Source: Sisyra terminalis (lineage: Eukaryota; Arthropoda; Insecta; Neuroptera; Sisyridae). Taken from it: a stretch of 64,000 nucleotides of DNA. Below are positions 11,701 through 23,629 of this stretch, in pieces; position 1 is the first letter of the stretch, and the number at the start of each line of letters is the position of its first letter. The translations under genes and the position numbers were made by a program. Under the pieces are notes generated by a model, which ran no database searches, had not been told where the DNA came from, and worked only from the letters and a program-made list of their open reading frames with translations. The DNA is taken from the NCBI GenBank assembly GCA_958496175.1, contig OY292279.1, positions 9,114,001 through 9,178,000 on the forward strand. Direction: 5' to 3'.

Positions 11701-12878
11701 GTCTGTCGTGAAATTGTACTATTCAATAGTGCAGTTTGTTGCGCCAAATAGCCACTCGGGTCTTCCATAAACGAAGGACTTGACGACGGTTGCTGTTGCT
11801 GCTGTTGCATTTGTCGGTGTTCCATTGGGATTTGCCGCACGTCGATGTTCGGACATGCCATTTGCTCGTTTTGAACACCACGGTGCTCCACTAAATTGTA
11901 CGGCCGCTGTTTCTTCACCGATTTACAAATCTTGGTCTTCTTCTTCACATCCTCATTCCAAACAGGTGGTGGAGGCGTGTGATGGTGCAGTGGTGGTACT
12001 CTTTCATAAATATTTCCAACCGATCCGGAATTTTGAGATGTTATAACAATGTTTTGACTATTAATTTGATTTGGTTGAGAATGGTTGGTCATTTTATTTT
12101 GTTGCCACGGAGGTGTTTTATGTTGCGTTATCATCACCGGATTGTTCATCTGATGTGGTACCACATTACCATTGTTGAACGTTTGATTCGAATTATTTGA
12201 TATAAAATGCCGATTGTTCTTATTATCAATTTGTTGATGCAAAATTTTGATTTGATCCGATTCCGATCGATTAATTTGTTGATTGAATTGCTGCGCTTGC
12301 AACCGCTGAAACATATCTTCATGTTGCATATTTTGGCCGGACATATTAATAGTGATGTTCGTTTGTGGCTGAATCGAATGATTTTGATGCAATTCCTCAT
12401 TTAAAACAACACGTTGTTGTTGGGGCTGCTGAATCGTTTGTGGATTATGTATGACAATTCCCTGTTGCTGAAGTGAATTCTGCATCATTTGATTGTGATT
12501 GTTGGGATTTTGTTGCGATTGTACCGATATGACTTGTCCATTGGGCCCAAGAATGTTGTGATGTATCTGAGGTTGCTGATTATGCGTTAAGATCTGTTGA
12601 TTCCCATTGTTTTGCATCAACATTTGCGATTGTTGTTGATTGCCGTGTATCGTTTGTTGTTGCAATATTTGCGGTTGGTTCGGTTGGAACGTTTGATGGG
12701 GCTGCTGTTGGTTCTGCTGCACCATCATCGTGTTGCCGACCAACATTGGGGAATTGGTCAAGACACGATTCGAAAGTTGGTTGGTATTTTGGTAGCGAAT
12801 TATTTGGCCATTGCTTGGATCAACAAAGTTACCGACTCGATTGTTGGACTGTTGCATTTGCACCGATTGAGACCACAT
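8793..12878 (-). CDS. sba: MBD5/6-like protein, giant Gln/Asn/Ser-rich central exon
   Basis: One open exon of 4086 nt (1362 codons) encodes most of the protein. The acceptor is attttag|ATGTGG, so its first codon happens to be ATG but it is an internal Met. The donor is GCTATG|gtaagt, a full consensus. Composition is dominated by Gln, Asn, Ser, Thr and Pro with many short poly-Gln runs, typical of a long disordered linker in a chromatin protein. More conserved-looking islands stand out: a Pro/Lys-rich stretch (HHHTPPPPVW, then KKKTKICKSVKKQRPYN) near 11880-11990, a hydrophobic block (GAPLDLPVALQPRTVTTMASG) near 10870-10945, and the basic GKRKGKKRKLGS followed by a short helix-like SMLQVAAQQ near 10055-10145. 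In mammalian MBD5 the middle is likewise long and of low complexity. I see no enzymatic domain. An alternative start at the ATG cannot be excluded for a short isoform. Confidence 0.88.
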
Positions 12879-12940
12879 CTAAAATATTAGAATAGTTAGA
12901 GAAAATTTTCTTAGTTTAACTTAGAAAAAAAATATATTAC

Positions 12941-13077
12941 TTGAGTCGAATGAGGATGTTGATTTGATTGTAGTTGTTGAGCCATTATCAATTTGTCACG
13001 TTGTGCCAACAATTGGGAAACAGAAATACCCGAATATGGACCAGTCATCTTCCTTTTCTTGCGTTTGATGTTGCCAT
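12941..13077 (-). CDS. sba: MBD5/6-like protein, short exon with basic motif
   Basis: This 137-nt exon carries two bases completing a split codon, then 45 codons. The acceptor is a strong tttcttcttcag and the donor is CAA|gtaata. The peptide begins GNIKRKKRKMTGPYSG, a dense basic cluster that could serve in nuclear import, and continues with VSQLLAQRDKLIMAQQ, a likely helical segment. It joins the MBD exon after an intron of about 27.7 kb and the large exon after an intron of only 62 nt. Phase matches on both sides, which is the main support for the gene model. Confidence 0.85.
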
Positions 13078-13168
13078 CTGAAGAAGAAACAAAAGTAGAA
13101 ATCATAAGTTAAATTCAAAAACTTTCTTTTAAAACTGAACAATTGGCTGTATAAACAATGGCTAAAGT

Positions 13169-13320
13169 CAAGGTTTATAAATTACACAGGTTGTCCCATT
13201 AGAAAAAAAATGACGTCATACGAAGAATTTTGAAATTTGAATCAGTTTGAAGATATATATGAATTTCTTCTGGATACGTCACGTAGCGCATGAGACCACC
13301 TGCGTATTTTATAAACCTTG
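13169..13320 (+). mobile_element. Mutator-like MITE with 9-bp target duplication (copy 1)
   Basis: A 152-bp element with terminal inverted repeats CAAGGTTTATAAA, continued imperfectly by TACACAGGT. It is flanked by a perfect 9-bp direct repeat GGCTAAAGT (13160-13168 and 13321-13329). A 9-bp duplication is typical of Mutator-like elements. It is too short to encode protein. The second copy is at 45550-45703 in opposite orientation. Confidence 0.87.
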
Positions 13321-13610
13321 GGCTAAAGTGGCTAAAGTCGTATCCAGGATTAGAACCAGACCAACACTTAAACTTTAATGTATTAAGAAATGCCTATAAA
13401 TAACAAGGATCAAATATAATGATAGTATGCTAACGGGACAGTAGCCTGGTAAAAACAGAAAAGTTTCTACATCAACTATAATTCCCTGAGGAAACTAAAT
13501 GTATTCCTTTAGGACAAAAACGTTAATGTAGGTGCCCACCAAAAGCAAATAAAGCAATAATTGTTCAATAAAGGGTATAGGACGATAAGTATCGTTTATC
13601 GACCCCAGAA

Positions 13611-14120
13611 AGGTATTTAGTTCATAATTTCAGGGTATGTTGGTACTATTAAAATACAATAATTCGGCAAGTTTCAGATCCTTATGTATTACCGTTTCTT
13701 CAAAAATCGAAAATCAGAAAAAAAAAATTTTTTTCAGAAACTTGTGAATCGATTTATTTGAATTTTGGGTATGTTTTAGGGGCTGATGAAAGTTTCTATA
13801 AAAAAAATTAAGAGCTATATCGGTTAATAAAATCCTTGAAAAAAGATAACTTTTTCTTTAAATTAAAGTTAAAAGAAAAAGCTCTCTTTTTTCAAGGATT
13901 TTATAAATCGATAAAGCTTTTATTTTTTTTTACAGAAGCCACCATCAGCCCCTATAATATATCCAAAATTCAAATAAATCGAATCACAAGTTTCCGAGAA
14001 TTTTCTAATTTCCAGCTTTTTTCGATTTTTGAATAAACGGTAATACATAGGGATCTGAAACTTGGCGAATTATTGTATCTTAATAGTACCAACATACCCT
14101 GAAATTATGAACCAAATACT
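13611..14120. repeat. 510-bp palindrome with almost no loop
   Basis: The left arm starting GGTATTTAGTTCATAATTTC is mirrored by GAAATTATGAACCAAATACT at the right end. The match continues inward to TCCTTGAAAAAAG / CTTTTTTCAAGGA near 13847/13884, and the centre itself is loosely self-complementary. It probably derives from a foldback MITE. No clear target duplication was found. Confidence 0.85.
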
Positions 14121-14284
14121 TTAAATCCTTTACTTATTTGACCTCAAAATTATCGCAAATTTACGTTTTTAATTCGGTTTTTTTCATGCTTATGTTGTCG
14201 TTTTATATTTAAAATTATACGTTTATTTGATCTATTTTCGAATTAAATGGTTTAATCTGGCGTTTAGAAATTTATATATATAGA

Positions 14285-14843
14285 ATAAAAGAAATTTAAA
14301 ATCTTCTTCCAGAGCAAAAGGCATACGTCAAATCGTGTATGGTGAACTCTGGACTATCCAATATGGTTTAACTATATAGTTAAAATTCCGATATTTCAAT
14401 AATAAGTTTAAAGATACATAATGGTTATACATGATTATGGAAGAACTGGGTTTCGTGCAATTGTACAAATTTCAATTTCGCGGTTGTGTTGTACAGTGCA
14501 ATAGTGTAATAGTTTTTGGAAAAAGGTTCATTCGGGAATCGTAAAAGGGAGATGGGGTTATTTTGACGCGAGTATTTTGATAACTTTCGACTTTTTTTAG
14601 TCATAACTAAGACCGACTTTATTTACTTGGCGATATTTTTTATTTCTGTATAGATGCTGATTAATTTACGGAGTATTTGGTTCACGGTAGGTATACCTAT
14701 TTTATTCTTTTTATTCTTTGCAACAGTTTATTAAATGTGTCTTTTTTTCAAGAGATGTGAAGTTTAAGTATGATTATATTTTTCGTAAAAGAAAAAATAA
14801 AAATAAAATACGTTACGCAGACGAAGTCGCGGGGATAAGCTAG
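14285..14843 (+). mobile_element. Helitron-like element, 3' end with CTAG
   Basis: The 3' end reads ACGCAGACGAAGTCGCGGG then GATAAGCTAG|T, with a small imperfect hairpin (GAC-GAA-GTC) just upstream of the terminal CTAG. Helitrons end in CTRR preceded by a hairpin and insert between A and T. The body is shared, inverted, with 55350-55795. The 5' border is not clear. An RTE/SINE-type tail is the alternative reading. Confidence 0.5.
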
Positions 14844-16329
14844 TATATACCATATAAATATAGTGTTTATCAATCATATAAAAATGATTTACAAGTAATA
14901 GTAACTTGCACTTATGCAACTTGTGCATTCATTAATTTTGATAACACTGAAAAATTATCACCGTAATATGGAAAAAATCATTGTAATTTAGATCAAAATT
15001 AAATTAATTTAATGATGAAACTTTTAATATATAGTCTGATTGATAATAATAACAATAATCACTTTAAATTCAATTTTACATAATCATCAAAGAAAATAAT
15101 ATAAAAGCATTAAGTTAAATACACTCCGTCCTCGCCGAGCTTAACGCGAAAGCTCTGCCAAACTAATCCAATCCTTTGCCAAGTCACGTTTACAGTCTCA
15201 TATTCCGTAAAATCCTTCGACAAAAAATTAAAATAATTAAAAACTTAACAATTTACTTTTTATACCACAGAGTAATTGGATTTTTTTTCTCACATTAAAC
15301 CGATAATTGCATTTCAATTTGAATTTATTAATTGATAATTGGTATCAGTATCACATTTATTATTATAAACAGTCAATGACAATAAATATGTTCTCATTTC
15401 CATTTTACAATCAGCGTAAAATATTTATCAACCCTATTAACAATGGGAAAACATAAATAATTAATTGGTGTGACGATATGTGTAATGGTATTGTTTTACA
15501 ATATTGAAAGTAAATTATTGGAAAATAAATTTTCTCATTGGTTTTTTTTTTTGCAAGCGAATGTGACAAAATTGTATTGTGTTTGTTGGTAAGACGAGCG
15601 TTTTGTTCACGACAGACATATTGCCCTACGGGGTCACTGGTTGAATGACCTGTTCCATTCCATTCCAGCCAACAGGAACTCCTTGAAACATCCCCTACAA
15701 GATGTTGGTGCTGCAACCAACCACCCCTAACCAACACACATACAAACAACTCTACACTCCACATCAACCCCCTAAGAATTACATTTCACCTGCCCGAGAA
15801 GTAAGCTCTCGTATTTACCGTATTTGTTTGTGGAAATAAAACGAATGGAGCAAAACTTTCAAAGTTTTAAATAAATCGAAACGCTTTTCAGATCTTTTTG
15901 TAATGTATCGTTTAGATGAAACAAGCATCGCATATTATAAAGCGCATATTATAATAAAGGGGGATGTTTGGTTTTATTATTAAATATTAAAGCGTCGAAA
16001 GGGGTAATGAGAATGGTTTGGTGTGCAGTGGCGTTCATTCTTGATGTTGAAACACTGGCGAAATTAAGACATTGTGAAAATTAAAGGGGTGAATTTTACG
16101 CGCATTTAATAATGATTAACATAATGAAGTTGAAGACGTACGTTTGGCGTTTTCAAACTTGGTCGTTAATAACGAATTAATTTTGTCGGATGAATGCCTG
16201 TTACGAAGATCAAACAAAAAAAACTATGTCCTATTTAATAATTTATAGTCACTTGTAAAGAAAATCTAACACAATACTCTATGGAGTTAAAGAAAACCAA
16301 AACATTTTCTGCAAAATTTTAAAAGAAAT
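14844..16329. other. Intron sequence, no feature seen
   Basis: Intron of the sba-like gene. A short more mixed-composition block lies at 15560-15790, with an open minus frame but no recognisable domain or splice context. Confidence 0.45.
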
Positions 16330-17260
16330 TCCTCAACTCTTCTTTCATTTCTTCAAATGTAATACAGTAAACGTAATACACTTTTTTTAAATTTCTCCCA
16401 TAAAAAAATCATTTCTCCCTTTAAATCAGAGAATTTTCTCATATAAGTTAAAGAAAACCAAAATATTTTCGTTTAATTTTCCGCAAATAATTTCAATGGA
16501 AATTTCATAAGTTTGTTTTGAACTATCTTTGTGTATGATGGACCTTAACTCTTTAAAAGTAGGGCACTAAACGTATGCAGTTAAGAAAATTGGGAATGTC
16601 AAGCAACTTGACATAAGAATTTTTATTTTTTTAAAATTTCTTCCATGAAAAAAAACATTTCTCAAAAAACCACCGAAGGAACTTTACCAAATGGAACTAG
16701 AAACAAAACAGAAGCACAATAGTTCATTAAGGATACAACGCAGAGGATTTTTTTTTACGAGAAGGTCCCAGAACGAACTCTTCTTTCATTTCTTCAAATG
16801 TAAGACAGTAAACGTATGCAGTTAAGAAAATTGGGAAAGTCAAGGAACTTGACAAAAGATTTATTTATTCACTTTTTTAAATTTCTCCCATAAAAATATC
16901 ATTTCTCCCTTCATATCAGAGAATTTTTTCATATAAGTTAAAGAAAACCAAAATATTTTCGTTCAATTTTCCGCAAATAATTTCAATGGAAATTTCATAA
17001 GTTTGTTTTGAACTATCTTTGTGTATGATGGACCTTAACTCTTTAAAAGTAGGGCACTAAATGTATGCAGTTAAGAAAATTGGGAATGTCAGGCAACTTG
17101 ACATAAGAATTTTTATTTTTTTAAAATTTCTTCCATGAAAAAAATCATTTCGCAAAAAATCACCGAAGGAACTTTACCAAATGGAACTAGAAACAAAGCA
17201 GAAGCACAATAACTCTTTAAGGATACAACGCAAAGAAACTTTTTTAACGAGAGGATCCCA
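16330..17260. repeat. Tandem duplication, two copies of 441-490 bp
   Basis: The block starting AACTCTTCTTTCATTTCTTC at 16335 recurs at 16776. The landmark TTTGTGTATGATGGACCTTA occurs in both copies about 490 bp apart. Copy 1 lacks about 50 bp present in copy 2 (near 16818-16868). Differences between copies are few, so the duplication is recent compared with the surrounding transposons. Confidence 0.85.
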
Positions 17261-17436
17261 CAACGACAAAGATGAAGAAGATCTAATAGTTGAATGAAAT
17301 CAAATTTATAAACCTTAAATCATACTATTTCGCTAATTTAAATAGTTTAAACTGCTTTAAACAACTAATAAAATAGATTTCTATCTAATTTACTGTGAAT
17401 ATAAATTTGAACAACAGAGTAATTAAAATATATTTA

Positions 17437-17600
17437 TTACGTATTGTTCCAGATACGTATTTCGTTTGTCAAGCAAGGTTCTACAGTAGTATTGGATCTA
17501 TACGTAACAGAGAGATCTAACAACTATAATACTACTTGATGACCACTGCGGAAGATTGCTGGGCAATCGAAGTATGTGTCTGTGGCAATACGTCATAAAT
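17437..17600. repeat. Inverted pair of hammerhead-like terminal motifs
   Basis: A minus-strand motif (17437-17487) and a plus-strand motif (17544-17600) face each other. The plus one reads CTGCGGA, A, GATTGC-TGG-GCAATC, GAAG, then TATGTG and GGCAATACGTCA. Both are outwardly related to the better preserved copy at 34772-34825. The CTGAxGA box has one or more substitutions in each, so activity is unlikely. Confidence 0.5.
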
Positions 17601-17649
17601 ACATTTTGTTTGAACTCTTGTTCAAATTAATATTTCAAGTAAATAGGAT

Positions 17650-18920
17650 AACAATATATTTTAGATATCATTTATAACAGTATAAACATTACAAAGCTAA
17701 AAATTAAATGATTAAGGTTTTCAAGATGATGACACAAACTTATAGTTTATCTTTGAGGTACTGAAAAAATAGACTACAGCGCCTACAGCGATAATAAGGG
17801 AAACAAAATGTTTGTATTTTAACCAAGAGATGGCACTTATTTTTTTCGGTTTCTTTCATCAAATTTGACTGCATATTATACTCGAAAGCTTTAGGTATAT
17901 TAGAGAGTTTCAATTTAGATATGTTTGGCTTCGGGTTTCCTTACTTTACGGTTGTGAAAAAATAATATGAAAAATAGTAGTTTTACCTTTTACCACGGCG
18001 TGGCGCTGAAATTATGCCTATACTCAAGAAAATTACTAGAGATGCCACTTTACCTCGTGCAGGATAATGGTATCATTTCCTAATCAATTGCAATGCAAAT
18101 TGTGTAAAACCGTTTTGCAGACATTTAACCTCAGTGGTAAGGAAAAAGTTGCTTACAAATTTGCTGTTATTTAACAATGAATAAGGCTGTTTTTTTTTTG
18201 AGCATTTCTTGGCTTGTAAAACCACCTAAAAAATTTATTGTTTTGAAAACAAATTGCTCTATAGTGTTGAAGATTAAAATTCAAGATCATTTTAAAAATA
18301 AATTTCATTAAAATTCATGCAAAAATATAACTAGGTTTTGAGAAGATAATATTCAAGAAAATTACATCCTATTGCTCCTAAATAAAGCATTTAGTTTAAT
18401 GAAAATTCAAATTTTCTGAGGTTGTAAAACAATAAGGGAAGATTTGAAAAAAAAAAAAAGTTTCAACACTTTGTTTTATCTCTTAGGGTGGGAAATTAAA
18501 AAAAATATCCTTGTGAATTAGTGGGTAAGAAATAGATTCTCTCCCCCGCCGTTTTTCCTGCATGCATTTAACTCCATATTTATCCTTATAGTTTGGAAAA
18601 ACTTTCTAAAATTAAGTGTCGTTATAAAAGACATATCAGGGTTTTGATAGTCGTTCTTCTTAGGTTTAAAAGTCTTTAATTATGATCTTTCTTTATCATA
18701 ACCTTAGAAAATTTGCCTTCTGAATAGGTTATTCCAGGATTTTTTAGCCTATTCGACTACTTGATTTAGAATTGTGCACATTGAAAAACCTGGTTTGGGA
18801 CCCAAAACTGCATAGTTGCAAATCCATTAGTCTGTTCGTTACCTTTGTTTCCGGAAACTTAGCATCCAGACAAGGTATTACCAATTATCAGATACAGCAG
18901 TTTTACTAAAATTATTTATA
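17650..18920. other. Intron sequence, no feature seen
   Basis: AT-rich intron of the sba-like gene; no coding relic or inverted repeat was recognised. Confidence 0.4.
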
Positions 18921-18929
18921 TTCATTAGA

Positions 18930-19320
18930 TTGGGGAAACAAAAATGCATTTCTTTTTTGGTAAAGACGAAAAAAACGGCCAGCATTGGCCAACAGAAGAG
19001 GTGATATATTCCATCAACATATTCCAGAACAACGTCAGGCCATACGTCTAAAGTAATTCGCCAAAAAATCCGGGAGCTTTTTTGGAAAATTTTGTTGCAT
19101 ACACCATATAATCTAAACCCGGCACTAAGCGATTATCATTTTTTTTTCTTGCATTGCAAAAGCCTCTTAGTGATATAATTGGCATCAAGAGAAGATTGTT
19201 AAAATCAATTACTAGAGTTTTTCGCCACAAGGGACCAAGATTATCCTTATTTATAATAGATCCAAATCGGACAATCCAAAACAATTAAAATAAAGCTTTG
19301 AAGTTGTAAAAAAAATATAT
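18930..19320 (+). pseudogene. mariner transposase C-terminal relic (irritans-like)
   Basis: Read through frameshifts and stops, the plus strand gives FQ.NVRPYV, RQKIRELFWKILLHTPY and NPALSDYHFFLALQKPLSD. These match the mariner DN.RPH, HPPYSPDLAPSDYHLF and following LQ.FL.. blocks. The Asp that begins the DN box and the SD of the SDYH block (the third catalytic Asp) are partly recognisable. The N-terminal part is missing. Confidence 0.7.
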
Positions 19321-19329
19321 ATTTTTCCT

Positions 19330-20240
19330 TCGATTTGTACTCTTTTTAAAGTCTCGGGTGATAATTTTTATGATTCAGCATCACCAGCTTTCAAAAAGCA
19401 CAACTAAATCAAAGCAAAATTAATGCTAAATATTCAATAATCCTTAACTGTAATCGTGATGTCATAAACATACTTCCCACTATTCGAATAATTTCGCCAT
19501 GGATAAGCTTAAAAACAACTTTAAAATCGTCTACAATTCCCGACACGTTTGTATCCTTCCGGCCTATTTATTTCAATGAAAATAAAATACGAGCCGGCGC
19601 GTGTTTTCTCCATTTTCCCCGTATAAATTCACATTGAATATTCAAATTGAAATCCTATAGAGCTCTAACCAGATTATTAACAAAGCCCAAGAACGCGAAA
19701 GCTCCACTCATTAACGTTATTAGATTTTCTAATTTATTAACTAATTTATGATGACTAATTTATTAACTAATTAATGATTAACTAATTTATTTTCTTTTCC
19801 GGAAACATAAACCGTAACGTGATAACCTACTTACGAAGTATTTAAAAAAAAAAAAACACCCACAATTCTTGTTAAATCCGTGCGCTAATTGATTGTAATT
19901 TAACTCTTGTTACATATATTCCAAGCTAATTCTTTTGCGAGCTCAAATCGAAATGGAATTGTTGTGAACTGAAGAACTGGTTTTCGAGGGTTGGAAAAAG
20001 AGAAATATTAATGTGCGTATATTTATATTATTTTACATCGTGTCTGTCACTGAATTATGTTTGCGTATGAATTTGTGTTAAAACAATTACTCGGAGGAGC
20101 GAACACAATCCATTAATTGTGCAAACATATCAGTGGTCGCCATCACCTTCTTCTCCAAGTGGTCTGTGTTTGAATAAGCCACGACAACAACAAAAAGAAG
20201 AAAAGAAAATCTTTTATGCATGTTCTTCCACACTTCTTCT
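19330..20240. other. Intron sequence, no feature seen
   Basis: AT-rich with short TTAATTAA-like repeats near 19740-19790. No relic recognised. Confidence 0.4.
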
Positions 20241-20247
20241 GCTAGTA

Positions 20248-22502
20248 GGGGAGGCTGGGTACAAAAGTACCAAATGCTTTTATGGGTTTATCCAATGGGT
20301 GAACATCGTTTCGCTACCATCAAGTGATACCCCCTCAATCGCATTAAGTCGACGCGTGCGCAATGTGTTGTTAGGTTATATAATAGGACATAATGTGTTT
20401 TAACAAGCCAAAAGAAAGTTTTTCGACATTTTCTTATTTATTGTTTACATAGTCGTAAAAGGATCATAGCAATTCGAATGTTTGTATATCCATTCTTAAT
20501 TAGATAAATTGTACATTGTTTAAATTCATTTTTGTCTAGCACGTTCCATTTTAAGGTTATGTTACATGTTTTATTAAAAATGAGAATGGATACTAGGGTG
20601 GGTCAAAAAAATCGACTATTTTTTTTTACACGTGACATGGAAAAATGGGTCGCTAGACACCTTAAAAAAATTCTCACCAAGTATGAGCTCTTAATTTTAA
20701 TAGGAAAATCCTCCGCATCGCAGTTTTGTATTTTTTTCTCAGTCCAATAGAAAAAAAATCATACCTCATCATTTATCGATTGTACAGAAAAAAGTTTTGA
20801 CAGAATTTTTTAGGAAATTTAATGCTCTATAAAAAAGGTATTCTATATTTTTTTCGTAAGCCTCACCATTTGAAAGATATTAAGGATTTAATTTTGATTA
20901 TTTTAAAACAAATTTCATTTTGTTAATGAATATTATAACTCGACAATAAATGACTCTTATACAATGCGCAATACAAATTTTTGTTGGAAATCAACTGCTC
21001 TATAAAAATGGTTTTTTATGTTTTTTATGTTTAACAATTAAAAGTTAAAAGTGCGAGGTGTCGCATTAGTAAGTGAATATAACCAATGTTTAACAAAAAA
21101 CGAAGAGCAATTTCAATTTTTATTCCAAGTTATCAAAGAGCATCAAAAAATTACCCAACTTGCAACAAAAACTTGTTTGAAAATTGAAATAAAAATCTTT
21201 TTTATAACTAATTGGACATTGTTTTTCTCTAATACTGAAATATATCATAATATATGTATAATGAAAACTTTACTTTTTTTATCAATAAATATTTAACTAA
21301 GCGATAAATAATGTACAATTTATTTTTTTTAAATGGAGACAAATATACTTAACCATAAAAAAAAACTTGAAAAATATTTTGAAGTTTCTCAGTTGATAAA
21401 AACTAAAATTCGTGTAAATTTTCTCAAAAATTATAAATTAAATTGAAATTTTTCGAATATCTCAACAAAAACTTTTAAAACCCGTACCCATGAAAGCTTG
21501 ATGATGAATATCTTTTAAACGGTTAATTTAATCGCCAAAACATAAGAAACCATTTTTATAGAGCAGTTAATTTCCAACAAAAATTTGTATTGCGCATTGT
21601 ATAAGAGTCATTTATTGCCGAGTTATAAAATTCATAAACAAAAATGAAATTTGTCTTAAAATAATCAAATTGAAATCCTTAATGTCTTTCAAATGGTGAG
21701 GCTTACGAAAAAAATATAGAATACCTTTTTTGTAGAGCATTAAATTTTCTAAAAAATTCTTTCAGAACATTTTTTTGTATTATATAATCGATAAATGATG
21801 AGGTATGAATTTTTTTCTATTGGACTGAGAAAAAAATGCAAAACTGCGATGCGGAGGATCTTCCTATTAAAATTAAGAGCTCATACTTGGTGAGAATTTT
21901 TTTAAGGTGTCTAGCAACTCATTTTCCCGCGTCACTTTTAAAAAAAAATCGATTTTTTGACCCACTCTAATGGGTACAAAAGTAATATAGCCCCCTAGGG
22001 TACAAAAGTAATATGTTACTTTTGTCTTGGTAACGATTTTATCACTAACATCACATTTTTATGGATATCTACTTCAATATAATGGTTTCCGTGTCGGTAG
22101 TTCTTCATGCAGTAGTTCTTATGCATTGTCGCGGCATTCTATTGATTCATTTCCTTAAAATATATATATTTTGAGTATTTAAAATGCTGAATTTGGTTTA
22201 TATCTATAATATAAAGTCTTTAAATAAGTAATTTGTTGATTTAACTTGTACTATTGTTTTCATTAGCAACCCTTAGCAGTCTTGTTACTTTCGACCCGCC
22301 TACGTGGTCAAAAGGAACAACTGACAATTTTTTTTAACTCTGTTATTCATATAAAACACATCATAATTTAATAAATCAAGTTACAATTTTGAAGAACATA
22401 AACTAAATGTATATGTGGTTATATTCATTTAGAGGCAATAATAACACCCAGCTAGAAATCAAGGTAAAAGTACAAATTGTTACTTTTGTACCCGGTCTCC
22501 CC
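20248..22502. mobile_element. GGGGAGACCGGGTAC element, copy 1, carrying a nested transposon
   Basis: The ends are inverted repeats: GGGGAGGCTGGGTACAAAAG on the left and CTTTTGTACCCGGTCTCCCC on the right. TA lies on both sides (20246-20247, 22503-22504), consistent with a TA target duplication of Tc1/mariner type. The motif GGGTACAAAAGTAATAT recurs inside near the middle. No transposase is left. The interior is interrupted by the 20594-21969 element. Copy 2 is at 45815-46973. Confidence 0.75.
20594..21969. mobile_element. Foldback transposon nested in the GGGGAG element, 8-bp target duplication
   Basis: It starts TAGGGTGGGTCAAAAAAATCG and ends with TTTTTTGACCCACTCTA. The flanks are ATGGATAC (20586-20593) and ATGGGTAC (21970-21977), an 8-bp duplication with one mismatch. 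The arms are homologous to those of 2240-4151, and the centre keeps a plus-strand piece (RGVALVSEYNQ, NEEQFQFLFQV) of the same internal protein. The left arm is shorter than the right. Confidence 0.83.
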
Positions 22503-22509
22503 TACCAAC

Positions 22510-23620
22510 CGCATTTACCACAAGAAAGAACGACAAGAATAAGACGGTCGAAGAAAATTTGCCTATACAAATAAAAAATTTACAATCTTCATGCATTACA
22601 ACAAAAGTTTCGTGGCTGCTATTTGCACAACGATATAAACGATCGATTCCCGGAGCCTGAATATAACAATAAAAATATACAACAACGTGTGGAATGTCTT
22701 CATGTAAATCCAGTTTTCATTTTTGCTTTATTTTTTGACCATCAAGACCGGTATGATGTTTATGTTATGCTCAATAATTATCTGTTGTAGCTTCCAAAAA
22801 ATTGGCCAGATCAATTAGTAAAAGACCCGGATTGTTGAAAATAACTTCACAAAAATTCTACTCTTCGATTAGGCTGAACGATGAAGATCGATACTTAAGC
22901 CACAATTTTTATTATTATCAATCATCGTAAAACTTTTATACGTTCTAAACTCACCTAACACCTCATGACTGGCTGATTGATTTTTTCCTTTAAGCTTCAA
23001 TAAAAGCGATTTGTTTCATAGTGAACATTCGATCCCATTACGAGCCTGTTTACGACCTGAGATCATTTTACGACACTTTATTGAAACATATCACATATCA
23101 GTCTACAAGGAAAAATGGTGCTTTATAAAAAAAAATCGTTAAATATCGATTATTTCGTTATGTTATTATGCCGACGTGCGTTGCACCTTGGTCTCGATAT
23201 ATATAGCATATTGGTAATGTTACCGGTTTCAATTTAAAACAATGGTGAAGTAATGGGAAGCCAAATAGGGGTCAGAGTGGGCCTCTTGCTGGGTTCCCGA
23301 TTAATAGTCACCGAATGGGGTGCAAAGCACCCAACCGGAACGCTCTAAATATTCAAGTCTTGGTCGCGATGTCTATTGTGTTTCCAGGCTCTCCCCCAAA
23401 AATTTCATCGTCGGCCGTCTGTTCTATGTCTGCCATGTAAAATGCACCGCATTCATTACCAAATGTAAAACAAAACAAAAAATCAACCCTTTCAATTAAG
23501 CCTACAGGATATACGTAACGCATAAAATTGTCTTCCTTGAAGCATTACGTCTTTAAGTTCTATTTTTATCTATAACAAAACCATTTCTGATTATAGTATA
23601 TCATCTATTGGAAAATTTTA
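22510..23620. other. Intron sequence, no feature seen
   Basis: AT-rich to 23150, then a block of more balanced composition at 23200-23470 (contains ATTAGGGG-like and CCCGATTAATAG stretches) with no open frame or known repeat that I recognise. Confidence 0.4.
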
Positions 23621-23629
23621 AGATCTTCC

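Noticed and set aside
15411..15767. 118-codon minus frame with Cys/Trp residues
   Set aside because: No recognisable domain, and no acceptor/donor with a phase that would fit between the flanking exons 41018-40757 and 13077-12941.
20119..20403. 94-codon plus frame
   Set aside because: It runs across the left end of the GGGGAG transposon and shows no protein similarity.
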